From: Acanthaster planci
Taxonomy: Eukaryota; Echinodermata; Asteroidea; Valvatida; Acanthasteridae
Assembly (NCBI RefSeq): GCF_001949145.1
Contig: NW_019091406.1
Span: 1,735,515-1,799,514 of the forward strand
Length of the DNA: 64,000 nt
Direction: 5' to 3'
Shown: positions 48,517 to 58,771 of the stretch, in pieces
Layout of the letters: each line of letters opens with the position of its first letter
How positions within the stretch are numbered: the stretch's first letter is position 1
Program-made: the position numbers and the translations under genes
The notes under the pieces: model-generated
Told to the model about the DNA's origin: nothing
The model's database searches: none
Seen by the model: only the letters and a program-made list of their open reading frames with translations

Positions 48517-48530
48517 TTTATATAGCGGGT
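48517..48530 (+). promoter_or_regulatory. Candidate TATA box of Rab first exon F
   Basis: TTTATATAGCGGG lies about 50 bases before the start codon of exon F. If it is used, the 5' UTR would be only about 20-25 bases, and whether the ATG-TAG at 48557-48562 is transcribed would depend on the exact start site. Confidence 0.4.
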
Positions 48531-48556
48531 ACCAGGGCTCCAAGGAGTGCAGTACC

Positions 48557-48562
48557 ATGTAG
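48557..48562 (+). promoter_or_regulatory. Start-stop element (ATG TAG) just before the Rab first exon F start
   Basis: ACCATGTAG puts a start codon in good context directly before a stop, eight bases before the real ATG at 48571. Start-stop elements of this kind stall initiation in known cases. If the element is in the mRNA, it would lower translation of the exon F isoform or favour leaky scanning. Confidence 0.5.
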
Positions 48563-48570
48563 CGAGAAAT

Positions 48571-48694
48571 ATGGCGAAAACTTACGATTTCCTCTTCAAG
48601 TTACTTTTAATTGGTGATTCTGGAGTCGGAAAAACTTGTGTACTTTTCAGATTTTCGGAAGATGCCTTTAATTCAACGTTCATTTCAACGATAG
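48571..48694 (+). CDS. rab8: Rab8-type GTPase, alternative first exon F (canonical Rab8 form)
   Basis: The ATG at 48571 gives [20 protein letters not shown], then [20 protein letters not shown] and IG, nearly identical to human RAB8A/B over the whole exon. K21, T22 and T40 are all present. It ends in phase 1 before GTAAGG. Joined to the seven common exons it gives a 209-residue protein (human RAB8A has 207). Rab8 directs post-Golgi transport to the plasma membrane, cilia and polarised membranes. This is the first exon closest to the common part and the one expected to be ancestral. Confidence 0.97.
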
Positions 48695-49145
48695 GTAAGG
48701 AGAAGTCGATTTTTGAAACTTAAAGTGCTTCGTTGCAGCACAGGACGAGGGACCCGATCGGCCATGGAACGTCGAACGTGCATTTGATTGCACGTTGATA
48801 CGACTGTAGGCCTACATCAGTACTGTACATGTACACGCGTATCGTCGGTCACTGTCGATACATGATGTAGGGTACTTTCTATAGCCGAGGCCGAGTGTGA
48901 TGAAACGTAAACCTACATTACAATGTTTATGTGTACATGAACGTTTGCGTGTAGCCCACTTAGTACATGCAATTTGTACGGTACTCAACATCATGCTCAT
49001 ACTTGACATAGGCCTACATGTACCTAGGCCCTATTTCAACTTTAACATGTTTAGCATGTTTAGTCTGGCTTGTCTGGTTAGGCCTAAATTGAACTTGAAG
49101 TTGAAACTTGGCCTAGCTATGCCAGTCCAAGACTGAGTAATATTA

Positions 49146-49826
49146 CAGTGGAACGCTGCTATAACGAACAAGACGGGTCCACATTAAATGTTTGGTACAG
49201 CGGTCGTTCAGTATAGTGTATTTAACTGCCGAACATTTTGTTGCCATGTTGAGTAGCACCCTCTCTTGTCTAACTGAAGTGCACCCTCTTGTGATACCTT
49301 GGTTCGCTGTTTTCGTGATATTTTGCCGTTGCATTCAAGTTTAAGGTTTCTAGAAATGTATCTGATAATTGTTTTTGTTTTTTATTTAAACTTGAGTCAA
49401 AAAATTGATATCAAGTTTATCCTAAAAGTCGTGAAACTACCGCTCAGGATCGATCTCTGATGCATGCTGTGGTGAATCTTGGTTGATTTGTGTATCAGCG
49501 GCGCCCTCTTTAGTTTTCGTCCGCGCCGGATCATGTGGAGCCGCAAAACCAGTGTCTATTCAATACCATTGACAACTAGTGGCTTTCCCTTCTAATCCTT
49601 GGGGAAATAATGGCCGCTTATCACTTTCTAACATAAAAAAACACCGACTGTTTTAGCATGTTGACGTTCAGGAATAACAAACGGCAACTGAATAGTTTTC
49701 GGTAGGTTTTGTGCTCAAATTATTGGGAGCCAAGGACGATGTTCGGTACAGCCGAATGTTCGATATAGTGGCGTTCGGTATAGCGGCGTTCGGTATAGTG
49801 GCGTTCGGTATAGCGGCGTTCGACTG
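49146..49826. mobile_element. Non-autonomous TA-flanked DNA transposon (Tc1/mariner/pogo-type), 681 bp
   Basis: The left end CAGTGGAACGCTGCTATAAC and the right end, read inverted, CAGTCGAACGCCGCTATACC are terminal inverted repeats. TA dinucleotides flank both ends (49144-49145 and 49827-49828), the expected target duplication. The right end carries a small tandem array (49740-49826). No transposase frame is present. The ends resemble pogo/Tigger termini. A fragment of the same family is at 31240. Confidence 0.85.
49765..49822. repeat. Tandem 15-bp array GCGTTCGGTATAGYG
   Basis: The unit GGCGTTCGGTATAGT/C repeats about four times head to tail and merges into the right terminal inverted repeat of the enclosing transposon. 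It probably grew from the transposon end. Confidence 0.85.
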
Positions 49827-52758
49827 TACTCTGTATGTAAATGCAGTCTGTCAGATGTTTACAGGTTGATCTTTGATTGAATTCTTACTACGCGCTTTGC
49901 ATTTGTATGACATTGTGTGTGGAAGAAGGTTACTGAAAACAAGTCAGGAAACACAGAGAAAGATTTGGCACTTTTGCTCACTGCTAGACATTGCTGGAAT
50001 CAGTGGGTCAAGCATACACATGGATGAATGGCTAAAGGCTTGACACCAGCATTGACAGTTTTGAAGTACTGGAGACGTGATTTGAAGCTGTCAACTTCTG
50101 TGATAACACATTTCTGCTCAAGTAAATATCGTCACACACTGTGTTTACTTCAAAAGTAAACTCTAAATTTCATTTCTGTATGAAATCAATATACTTGTCT
50201 GTGCATCTTCCTGCATATACGGTTTAACTGCAGGATGACACCTGAATCCTGAACTTCCCAAACATCTCCGATGAACGGCTGAGGCATGAAACATGACTCT
50301 TGAAAATGCTGAGCCTTGGAACATGTACATTTGTACTGAAAGTAGACTTGAAATGAAGTTTTTTGCAGTCTCGTCATGTGTTGTGAATAGTTTGTACAGA
50401 TTTGTAGTTTACATGTATTTTGTTAAAACATCTCTCCTGCTACATGTATGATTAGATACTATTTAATAATTTAAGTCCATGAATAAAGTGAATAATCCAG
50501 TTCAGTGCATGGAACCAGCCTGAGGCAACCTGTGCCTTTTTTCCCAATACTCATTTTTTGAAAATGACAAGATATATTGAGCTAGTGTACATTTTAAAAT
50601 GAAGTCACAGTTCTCAGATAGTGACTCTTGACAGTCATTTGCATACAAGGACACGCTCAAACAATATTTCTCACTGTAACCTCATTTTTGGAACACTTTG
50701 AGGCTGTGCCTGCAAGTAAATAGCGATATTAGTTTATGTTAGCTACAGCGGCAGGCTTGGCACTGTAGTTGAGTCAGGGTACCACACCTGGTCAACCTCA
50801 ATGGACCCTCTGGTCGGTTTAGAACCTGTATGTGTACAAAAGCCACAACCGGGAACCAGAGGGGCAAAGAGGCAAGTGTACACGTCACCGTACAGCAAAT
50901 AAAACTGGATAATTTCATGCACAGGCCTTCCGTGTACAAAAATTGCCCTAGCATGTTTGAGTTTATGCATCCTCCAATATGTCCAAGGCCAAGGCATCAC
51001 AGTATACACGTACATGTACATGTATATGCACACACATAGTTTTGAGTGATGTTTTTTGAACAGTGATGTGTTCTATCAGTTAATGCTGCTTTTGTCTGGC
51101 GTGTTTTATGCCTTGGGAGTCACCATGGCAATTACCCAGTTCCAGCAAACTTGGGAATGTTAACAGATTATAATTTATAATGTTGCATTGGTAGATAGAT
51201 TTCAGGTGCTGTTGTTTGAGTTAAGGGAGAAATGTCAAAAATTAAATGCTTTATGCAAAAAATGCAAAGAACAGACACCCTAGTGGGTAAAATTTCTACT
51301 GCCATGAGGCAGCCATTGCACACATGAAGGTACACTGTAACACAAATGGACATGAACCTGCACACACAAGTAGTGTTATCCCACTTAAGGAACATTGAAT
51401 TTAAGTGTAAAAACTTGTGCTATTTCTTGATTGAGTAATAGTTTGTATTTCTGTCGTATCACCTGACTCATGTCAAAAATGTGTAAAGAACGGATTTTGT
51501 CAGCGTATAGTTCCATTCATGTACAGTGTCACTGTAAATGCCACATACATGAACATGTATGAACATGTGTAATAACACTAAGTTTGCCATGTTGAAGTGA
51601 CGGTGCTAAAATGTGACGGTGTCAAAAGGCAACAAAATCCAGTGTCCCATTTCAGCTGGGCACTCGTGACAGCTTAGATTGGTTTTGCTGCATTCTGTAG
51701 CGGTTTTATTTCAGCTGAGTTGCAGTTTACTGTAGTAGCAGGTTGTCCAGAGCAACCCTTTTGGGTTCTGGGTAATAATTATACTTAAAATGGTGACTCA
51801 TAATACTCTTGCCCCTCATTCGTGAGCAGCTTGACCCGTATTGTAACATTTTGTCAATTTTCCTCCTGAATGTCACTACCTCTGGCACTTTCAACTTTGT
51901 TTGTCTTCTTTCCAACATACATGTACATATTGCATTAACAAAGACTTGGCCTGCAGTACATAAATGTACGTGTACAATTGTACATGATGTACCTGTATTA
52001 TTTCCAAAAATTTCCAGTTTGTTCAAATGAACTTTGGTTGACACTCCCAATAAAAGACTGCATTAGGATAAAAGCAAAGAGTAGATGTACAGTACATAAT
52101 GGATCAGGCCAAAAAGTCAACACGAAAAATAGTTCCGTGTCCTATTACATGGCATCTGAAAATAGGGCAGGTAGGTCGGAATGGTTTTCTTGTCACTTTT
52201 TTGGTTTCCAGTTTTGGATTCAGTGTGTAGCTGAGCGTGAACGGGTTAAAAAATAACAGCAGAAAAGGTTGAACGGGATCCGATGGTATTTGTTTTGAAT
52301 GAAATGAACAAAACTGTATTTCATTGAATAAAATAAATAAATAAAATTCAATAAATTTCCAGGATAAAATGGAACCAGGGCTGCAGTTTATATTGATCTT
52401 TTACTTTTCCAGTTCTGAACTTCTTTTTCAAAAACTTTTTTGGCCAACTGTCTGAATGTAAATGCCTTATGATTTTTAAAATGTGCAGATGTGTACAATG
52501 TACATGTACATGTATGGCTAAAACTGACGCTGTACCTCTTAACGTTGCAGCAAGAAGTAGTGTTACATTCAAAAAGAAAATGTTCAAAATGTGCGAAAGT
52601 TGTCAGATATTTTAAAAATGATCAGAATTGCTAGTGTTCAACAAATATTCAACTCGACGTAATGTTTTCCCGGTCGCTTTATTGCACATGCTATTCGTTG
52701 TTGTTTTATTGAGTTAGAATATCTAATTATTCTTTTGCATGTTGGGTTTTCTCGGCAG

Positions 52759-52819
52759 GTATAGATTTCAAAATCAGAACAATAGAATTAGATGGCAAGA
52801 AGATCAAGCTGCAAATATG
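52759..52819 (+). CDS. rab8: Rab8 common exon 2 (switch I end, interswitch)
   Basis: The exon follows CGGCAG and completes the Gly codon left open by every variable first exon. It encodes [19 protein letters not shown] and two bases of Trp, identical in wording to vertebrate Rab8. IDFKI is the Rab family (RabF1) motif. It ends in phase 2 before GTGAGT. Confidence 0.97.
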
Positions 52820-53487
52820 GTGAGTGTTCTTTGAACTTGCTCAGCAAACTTGTTTGAAGCAACAAGCTAGAAACCAATTTTCTTTCCCAGATAATTCCAT
52901 GCAGTAGCTGACATGGAGGAAGTTCAGTTTTTTTAGTCTGGCCCAACATGTTTATTTATGAACTGGAACAAATGCAACTCTTCAACTAAAGTGTTAAAAT
53001 AACACTTAAACAAAATTTCAAGAGCTTTCAATGTAGGAAATTGTTGCTTCGTGTTAAGCTTCTTCTTTTTGCATTTCGTCTGTACTTCAAGAGAAGCCTT
53101 TCTAACCCTAAGTCGGTCCATAGTGGTTTTTGCTGGAAAGTCCCTCCAAAATCCATCGCTGCTGTAAACAGTAGCTAATTGTCTTTCCTCAAACAAAAAA
53201 TCGGGACATTAAGGCCCATGTAGAGTTTGGCATTTTTTTTGCTCTGAATCTGTCCAATTACCATAAATCAAGGTCAGGTTTTATTGTATTTAAAGTAGTT
53301 TGAAGCTAAGAATTTTTCTTGCCTTTTTTGCTTTGCCCCCCCCCCATTTATTTTTTTCTTACTTCTCTTCTTGTATCTCCTTGCCTGATGTACATTTTTT
53401 GAAGCCTTGTGAGAGGTGAATTTCAAAGCAAATGCCACTAACAAGCCTTTAGACAATGGGTAACCTAAGTACTGTCCTGTTTTTCAG
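52820..53487 (+). other. Rab8 intron 2
   Basis: The intron has a GTGAGT start and a TTTTTCAG end. No other feature is seen. Confidence 0.95.
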
Positions 53488-53548
53488 GGACACAGCAGGA
53501 CAAGACAGGTTCCGAACCATCACAACTGCCTACTACAGGGGAGCAATG
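53488..53548 (+). CDS. rab8: Rab8 common exon 3 (switch II)
   Basis: The exon completes Trp and encodes [25 protein letters not shown] carries the catalytic Gln (Q67 in Rab8 numbering). The next residue is Asp rather than the near-universal Glu of DTAGQER. It ends in phase 0 before GTAAGA. Switch II contacts effectors and exchange factors. Confidence 0.97.
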
Positions 53549-53977
53549 GTAAGAGGTTGGAGAAGTCCTCAGAAGGGCTTACTCTTTGACCCTTATCAAG
53601 ATCTTGATGCTTGTTGTGCTACAGTATATGGCCCACCGTCTCTCCCATGGGGCCTGTAGTTGAGAGAGTTCAAGACTCATGGTGTACTGCGTGCAGTTCA
53701 TATTTACAACTGAGCCGTCCGCTCTGGTTACACGTTTCCTGAACAGGCTTCCTTTTCTAAATGCAGATCTTTTGCAACTTGCATGCGGTCATGATGCATG
53801 CCCCAGTTGTGCTCACATTTGAGTAATTTTGGCAGGGTTGGCTCTGGCAGAGGAGAATACAAATCTATGAGTCCTCTGACTTTAAAGTCCTCAGACTTAG
53901 AGTCCTCTGACTGCTAAGTCCTCAGTCCTAAAGTTTCACGTTTTCATCAGGGTTTCTTTTTCTTTCTTCCATTTCAG
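53549..53977 (+). other. Rab8 intron 3
   Basis: The intron has a GTAAGA start and an ATTTCAG end. It includes short reiterated GTCCTCTGACT and AAGTCCTCAG units near 53870-53930. Confidence 0.9.
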
Positions 53978-54055
53978 GGGATCATGTTGGTGTACGACAT
54001 CACAAACCACAAGTCTTTTGAGAACATCAGTAATTGGATAAGGAATATTGAGGAG
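53978..54055 (+). CDS. rab8: Rab8 common exon 4
   Basis: The exon encodes [20 protein letters not shown] then IRNIEE, the strand 4 to helix 3 segment of the GTPase fold, with the Rab8-typical LVYDIT. It is 26 codons in phase 0 and is followed by GTACGT. Confidence 0.97.
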
Positions 54056-54327
54056 GTACGTCCTTTGGATAAATTTCTCATGTTATTTCACTTTCTTGCC
54101 TCTCACTTCAAGAAAATCACTGATCTGGAATCATGTCATTATTTCTGTTGTGGCAGATATTTTATTTTTAAAAGAATCACTGGAAAACATTGTACAGTAT
54201 TTCAAAATTGCCAAGTACAAACTCTTCACCTTAAGAGTAGAACAGAACTTGTCGTCTTACAAGAGTCTCAACTTCTACTTTGGTAGAAATTTCATGGCTA
54301 TTGTAATGTGTTCCAATCTCTCTGTAG
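54056..54327 (+). other. Rab8 intron 4
   Basis: A short intron with a GTACGT start and a TCTGTAG end. Nothing else is noted. Confidence 0.9.
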
Positions 54328-54417
54328 CATGCCTCGTCAGATGTGGAAAAGATGATTCTCGGCAACAAATGTGACATGGAAGACAGGAGGGTCGTCACAA
54401 AGGACAAAGGCGAGCAG
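54328..54417 (+). CDS. rab8: Rab8 common exon 5 (guanine-binding NKCD)
   Basis: The exon encodes [20 protein letters not shown] then [15 protein letters not shown] is the G4 motif that selects guanine. It is 30 codons in phase 0, with donor GTAAAA. Confidence 0.97.
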
Positions 54418-54912
54418 GTAAAAATCAACACTCTGACCAGGGTTATGTCCCACTGTGCCTGTCTGTCCTTGTCACACTGTGGGTCTGTTTAGTACTTACT
54501 TTGCCTATCCGCCCTATTCAGTGTCGGTCTGCATGTCGTTGTTTGTGTATGTTTGACATAAAATTTTAGATTTATTTTAGAAATCATCCAAAAGAGAAGT
54601 TGATAGTGGCAGACTGTAACCAGAAAGCATGATTTCTGACAGAATATTACAGTTATTGGAGTTTGGAAATGTGTCAGAAGTTAGTTTTTGTCACCAGTGT
54701 CTCGTGACATTATTATGTGGCATTTTTCCAACCCATTTGGTTGTCTCATTCTCAGAAAAAGAATATATCTATTTTCAGTTCAAAGTGGGATTTATAACAT
54801 GGTGTATCCCAAGCCATAGATTATATGTCATTCCATAGTCGTTTTTTCCTTTCGGGGAACCATTTTTACCAGTTGATTACACACAAACAACATGTCCTTG
54901 ATTTTCTTGCAG
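54418..54912 (+). other. Rab8 intron 5
   Basis: The intron ends TTCTTGCAG. No other feature is recognised. Confidence 0.9.
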
Positions 54913-54978
54913 CTGGCGATAGAGTACGGAATCAAGTTCATGGAAACTAGTGCCAAAGCAAGCATCAATGTTGAAGAG
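54913..54978 (+). CDS. rab8: Rab8 common exon 6 (G5 motif)
   Basis: The exon encodes LAIEYGIKFMETSAKASINV then EE. ETSAK is the G5 guanine-contact motif. It is 22 codons in phase 0 and is followed by GTAAGC. Confidence 0.97.
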
Positions 54979-56257
54979 GTAAGCGTTGCTTTCATTGGAA
55001 GTTGGAAAATTTAATCCACACCATTATTATGGAAGGACTTTTCCGTGCTATAAGTAGTGCAGAAGATGGTGAATTTAACACAAATCGTAGCCTGATCTTC
55101 ACTTCTTACAGACAAGCATTCTTGCCAGGAACCTTCCTGAATCCTCCAAAATCTTCCATTCTACAGAAATCCACTGACCCATTCCTTGTGCTTAAACTTA
55201 AGTGACATTGAGAGTAGTAGTGACTGGACTCTACCTTCCCTAATCTTCAAAAAAGATCAAGTTGGGAATGTTAAGGTTACATGTAGGTTTTAAGGGTCCA
55301 CAAGCCCCGTGCAACACAATAGTGGATGGACTCTACCTCCCTCAATCCTACAAAATCTCTCAAATCTTCCCGATGGATTTCGAACATCTGGGAGACAGGC
55401 TGATGCAACACAAATGGCATACCTGCGCTGAGAAACAGTGGAAGCAGACAACCAAATCACATAGGAAACTGCCGAAAGTCGAGTGTTTCAATTCATATTC
55501 ATATGCGGAATCTTCAATCTCTCACCATTTGGTCCGGCCTGCTGTACGCTTCCCCATTGCCTCCGAGGGTAGATCTTAAGGGTTTTCCCTGCACATTTAC
55601 CAAGTGGCTGCTTCCTTCCTTGTGTGTTCCGGAAGACATTTCTTGGCTGCCTGTGCACCGAGAACAGTGGCAAGTGGAGCTCGAGGTTGATGTTGTTGTG
55701 ATTCCATATTGGGCAGTCACCTTATGGTTTAGGTAATCTTCAGTACGATTCATGAATCTGAACTTTAGGCCTTTGTGCCACAGCTGGAGCATTTTATCTC
55801 GTGTGGCGGAAATCCATGTATCAGTGCTGAAATAGATTTATCTGCATGTAGATTGAAGCATCGTACCCTGAAGTACGGTAGCACCGATTGGCATTACGTT
55901 TTACATGTACGTGTATATTACTCATTAAATTGAACATGAGGGGTTTGGGGGTTGAAGTGTTCGAATCAGACTGGAATTGTGAAATGGTGCATGGATTAAA
56001 ATGGCCTTAAAGAGTCAAGAAATATGGAACAGCTGAGTAGCTGTTACGGTCAAATTGTCTTATCTACTTCATAAGATATGTGTGCATATATGTCTCTAGT
56101 CTTGGTACAACATCCTTTGCTAGCAAGCACTGGAAAGAATAGAAGCCGAATGCATCTTGTGTATGAGAATGGAGTTGTGCCAGTTGAGTTGGCCTTTTTA
56201 CTCTGAGCCACTGTTTTACCACCGATTTTTAATCTCGTTTCTGTTCTCCACTTCCAG
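54979..56257 (+). other. Rab8 intron 6
   Basis: A 1.3-kb intron ending CTTCCAG. Pieces such as CTCCCTCAATCCTACAAAAT near 55340 recall the repeat in RPS27 intron 2. No other gene is seen. Confidence 0.85.
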
Positions 56258-56308
56258 GCTTTTGTAACTCTAGCACGAGACATCAAGGCAAAGATGGACA
56301 GAAAGCTG
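56258..56308 (+). CDS. rab8: Rab8 common exon 7 (C-terminal helix)
   Basis: The exon encodes AFVTLARDIKAKMDRKL, the last helix of the GTPase fold, matching Rab8 (AFFTLARDIKAKMDKKL). It is 17 codons in phase 0 and is followed by GTGAGT. Confidence 0.97.
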
Positions 56309-58672
56309 GTGAGTAGCCAACACTTTTCACTTTTCACTCAACCAGCGTGCCAAGATCTACTCATCATACTTTTGTTTATATCCTCACTGGAGAGTGTTGT
56401 CGGTAGCCAATTACCTGGGGCTCTCATTGCACAGGGGCCCAATTTCATTACGCTGCCAAGCGTAGTACGGAAATGTAAGCACAGATAGGCTACTGGTACC
56501 ATCTTCAGGCTCTTTGTGAGAGCCATGTACTAAAGAATTTGGGTTTTACAAACTGACACCAAACACTGAGAGCATTGGAGAAGACTTTTTGTTTTCACCT
56601 GAATTGGCAGGCTAGCTTGTATATTATCACACCCAGTGTTATAGCTAGGACCATTTTAGTGCCGGGTAAATTTTTGGATTATCAAGCGTAGTGAGCACAG
56701 TGAGCGTAACTCTCACAGCCCATAGCTGGGATTTTTAGGGGAATACCAGAAGGGATTTCCCCCTACGTCATTGTGAAGGCATGTTTACAATAATGCTTTC
56801 GCAATCAGCCGCTGATTTGTGAGAAATATATTTCTTAGGTCTTTACTTACTTGTTTAAAACTGTAAAATAGTGCAAAACTGCAAATTTTTACGCTTGAAA
56901 TACGATCAAATTGGTACATTTTCAGCAATATTTCAGTTAATTTTTTGGAAAATCCGTGCCGGGCGGCACAGCCAATTTGAACCCAAGAGCCAGGCGGAAA
57001 TTTACAGTACCGGGTGGTGCCACCCGGCACCGCCGACCGTGTCTAGAACGCTGATCACACCCCTTTGGAGATAAACACTTTCAAGGCTGTTACATGATGT
57101 TGCTTGATCCGTGTAATTGTCGGACTAGGAAAAAAAAAAACCTGGAAACCTTGTAACTTGGGTACTGAAGGAAAAGATTCGCTTGGTGAAAACAGAAATG
57201 CTCATCAGTGCTCAGTCACAGTTTGTGAAAACCAAAATTAGGTAGTTCTGTTCATTTTATGAAAGAGAAGAGTACTCATGTAGATGTCGAGTGTCACCTC
57301 TTGATATCAGCGATTGAGCAATTGCCAGACATCAGCTCTGTTGTGTGCACTTGTACACATTTACATGTATCAAGCCGTGAGTTGCCATGAAGCTTAACTG
57401 TCAGCACTTGGGGTATGGCAATAACTGTGAGCCAGACACCGACAAGGACACTCTAAGCTTCTCTCCAGGATGCTGCTTTATCCTTTCAAGCACAGAGGAC
57501 CTCAGGCCGGGTGACTATAGCCCGCACCTCATTGAATTACATGGGCATCCTGCCAAACCGTCCACTGCTGTGCGGCCCTGTTGTCTGTGCGAATAGCTTG
57601 CCTGTCTCGTAAACTCAATCGTTTCCCTTGGGTCTTGTCATGTATCTATTTTGTATGGCTATCTGTGGCATATTGTTGTGCTGTGGCCCCTTGCATGATT
57701 TTTCCCTTTTGTGTTATCTATGAGGAAATGCATTCATGATTGCTTAAACGTGGTGTACACTTTTTCCCAGCATATTGACCTAATGCTTTTCTCTGTTACG
57801 TTATATGTGTACACTGTGTAATGCATAAGTAACATTAAAAAAAATTCAAGCAGAGTGACATGTACAGCTGTGCAGTGTATTCACATCCATGTTGATTGTT
57901 TCCTTTCCCATTGAAGTTTTACACTAAACTCTACGCGGTTTGGCCAGAAGGAACAAATAATTATACTTTCTATTTCCCTACCTACCCTATGTTGAAGGCG
58001 TGACCCTAAAAACAATTTGGGGTGGGTGATTTTGGGAAAAATGTGAAATTGGAGTAAAGAAAGGAAACTGTATCTATTTAAGTTTGATTGTGGTACCCTT
58101 TAAAGGGTGGTTTATTTCATTTGAAACAAATGCCAACTGACCTCGCTTACTGTTGTTAGTTTTAACAGTTGACACTTAGCTGCACGCTGATATCAGTAGA
58201 AAAAAGTGAGAAAATAAGTTCCCTACCTACCTAAATGTTCCCTATGTACAGGTACCATGTAATGGGAACCATGCACTAGTTTAGCCTCACCGCTGTTTTA
58301 AAGTGAAAAACGACCAGGTTTTTATGCAGTGACAGGTTACCAGTTGTGTGAGGTCTGCCGCAATCCGCGGGCACTACACAAAACGTGCACCAGTAATCCA
58401 GGCTCAAATCCAGCTGCATAATAGTATATGAGTAGTTCTGTGAATATCTCATGTGAGTAGCTCCATGAACTTGGCCGAAGGGGAAGTCATGGGCTCAATT
58501 CCCTTCACAATTCTTTTTTCACAAGCTCGTGAAACACTGAGCATAAGGTATTTGTACATGTCCTTGAAAGAGCAAACCTCAATGTTGCAATGAACCACGA
58601 GCATCCATTCCACTGTCATTCTGACAGTCTGGCACCCCGTTTTGAACCCCCTTTATCTTCCTACCTTGGCAG
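56309..58672 (+). other. Rab8 intron 7 (2.4 kb)
   Basis: The intron has a GTGAGT start and a TTGGCAG end. A GCCGGGTGGTGCCACCCGGC-like repeat region lies near 56660-57060. No other gene is recognised. Confidence 0.85.
56655..57060. repeat. Dispersed-repeat-like block with GTGCCGGG units
   Basis: TTAGTGCCGGGTAAATTTTT near the start and CCGTGCCGGGCGG, TACCGGGTGGTGCCACCCGG near the end give the block recurrent GCCGGG words. The composition differs from the AT-rich flanks. It looks like an old transposon copy, but I cannot define ends. Confidence 0.4.
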
Positions 58673-58771
58673 GATGCAGGAGGAGGCCCGACTAAAAGCC
58701 CTGGAACAGTTCAACTCACGGGAACAACGACACAGAAGAAACGGGAATGGAAGTTCTGCTCCCTTCTGTAA
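58673..58771 (+). CDS. rab8: Rab8 common exon 8 (hypervariable tail and CSLL prenylation box)
   Basis: Read in phase 0 from exon 7, the exon encodes DAGGGPTKSPGTVQLTGTTT then QKKREWKFCSLL and a TAA stop. The final four residues CSLL match human RAB8B (RAB8A ends CVLL) and form the single-cysteine CaaX box that is geranylgeranylated. The preceding KKR gives the basic tail that helps membrane targeting. The tail length is normal for Rab8. All six isoforms would share this end. Confidence 0.96.
   Translation, partial: DAGGGPTKSPGTVQLTGTTTQKKREWKFCSLL

Larger units (their letters stand above)
46501..48570. other. Spacer between Rab first exons E and F
   Basis: No Rab exon is present. It contains MITE copy 2 (47135-47325) and a hairpin flanked by direct repeats (47679-47882). 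A TATATAG core lies near 48520, about 50 bases before exon F. Confidence 0.7.
48695..52758 (+). other. Rab8 intron 1 (4.1 kb from exon F)
   Basis: This is the common region that all variable first exons must cross to reach the acceptor CGGCAG at 52758. It contains a complete TA-flanked transposon remnant (49146-49826) and many GTACATGTAC palindromes near 51000, 51920 and 52500. No seventh first exon with a GDSGVGKT-like P-loop was found. Confidence 0.85.

Noticed and set aside
53456-53548. A start codon just before Rab8 exon 3 that would give [16 protein letters not shown]
   Set aside because: The reading passes through the TTTTTCAG splice acceptor and would remove the P-loop. Normal splicing explains the exon fully.
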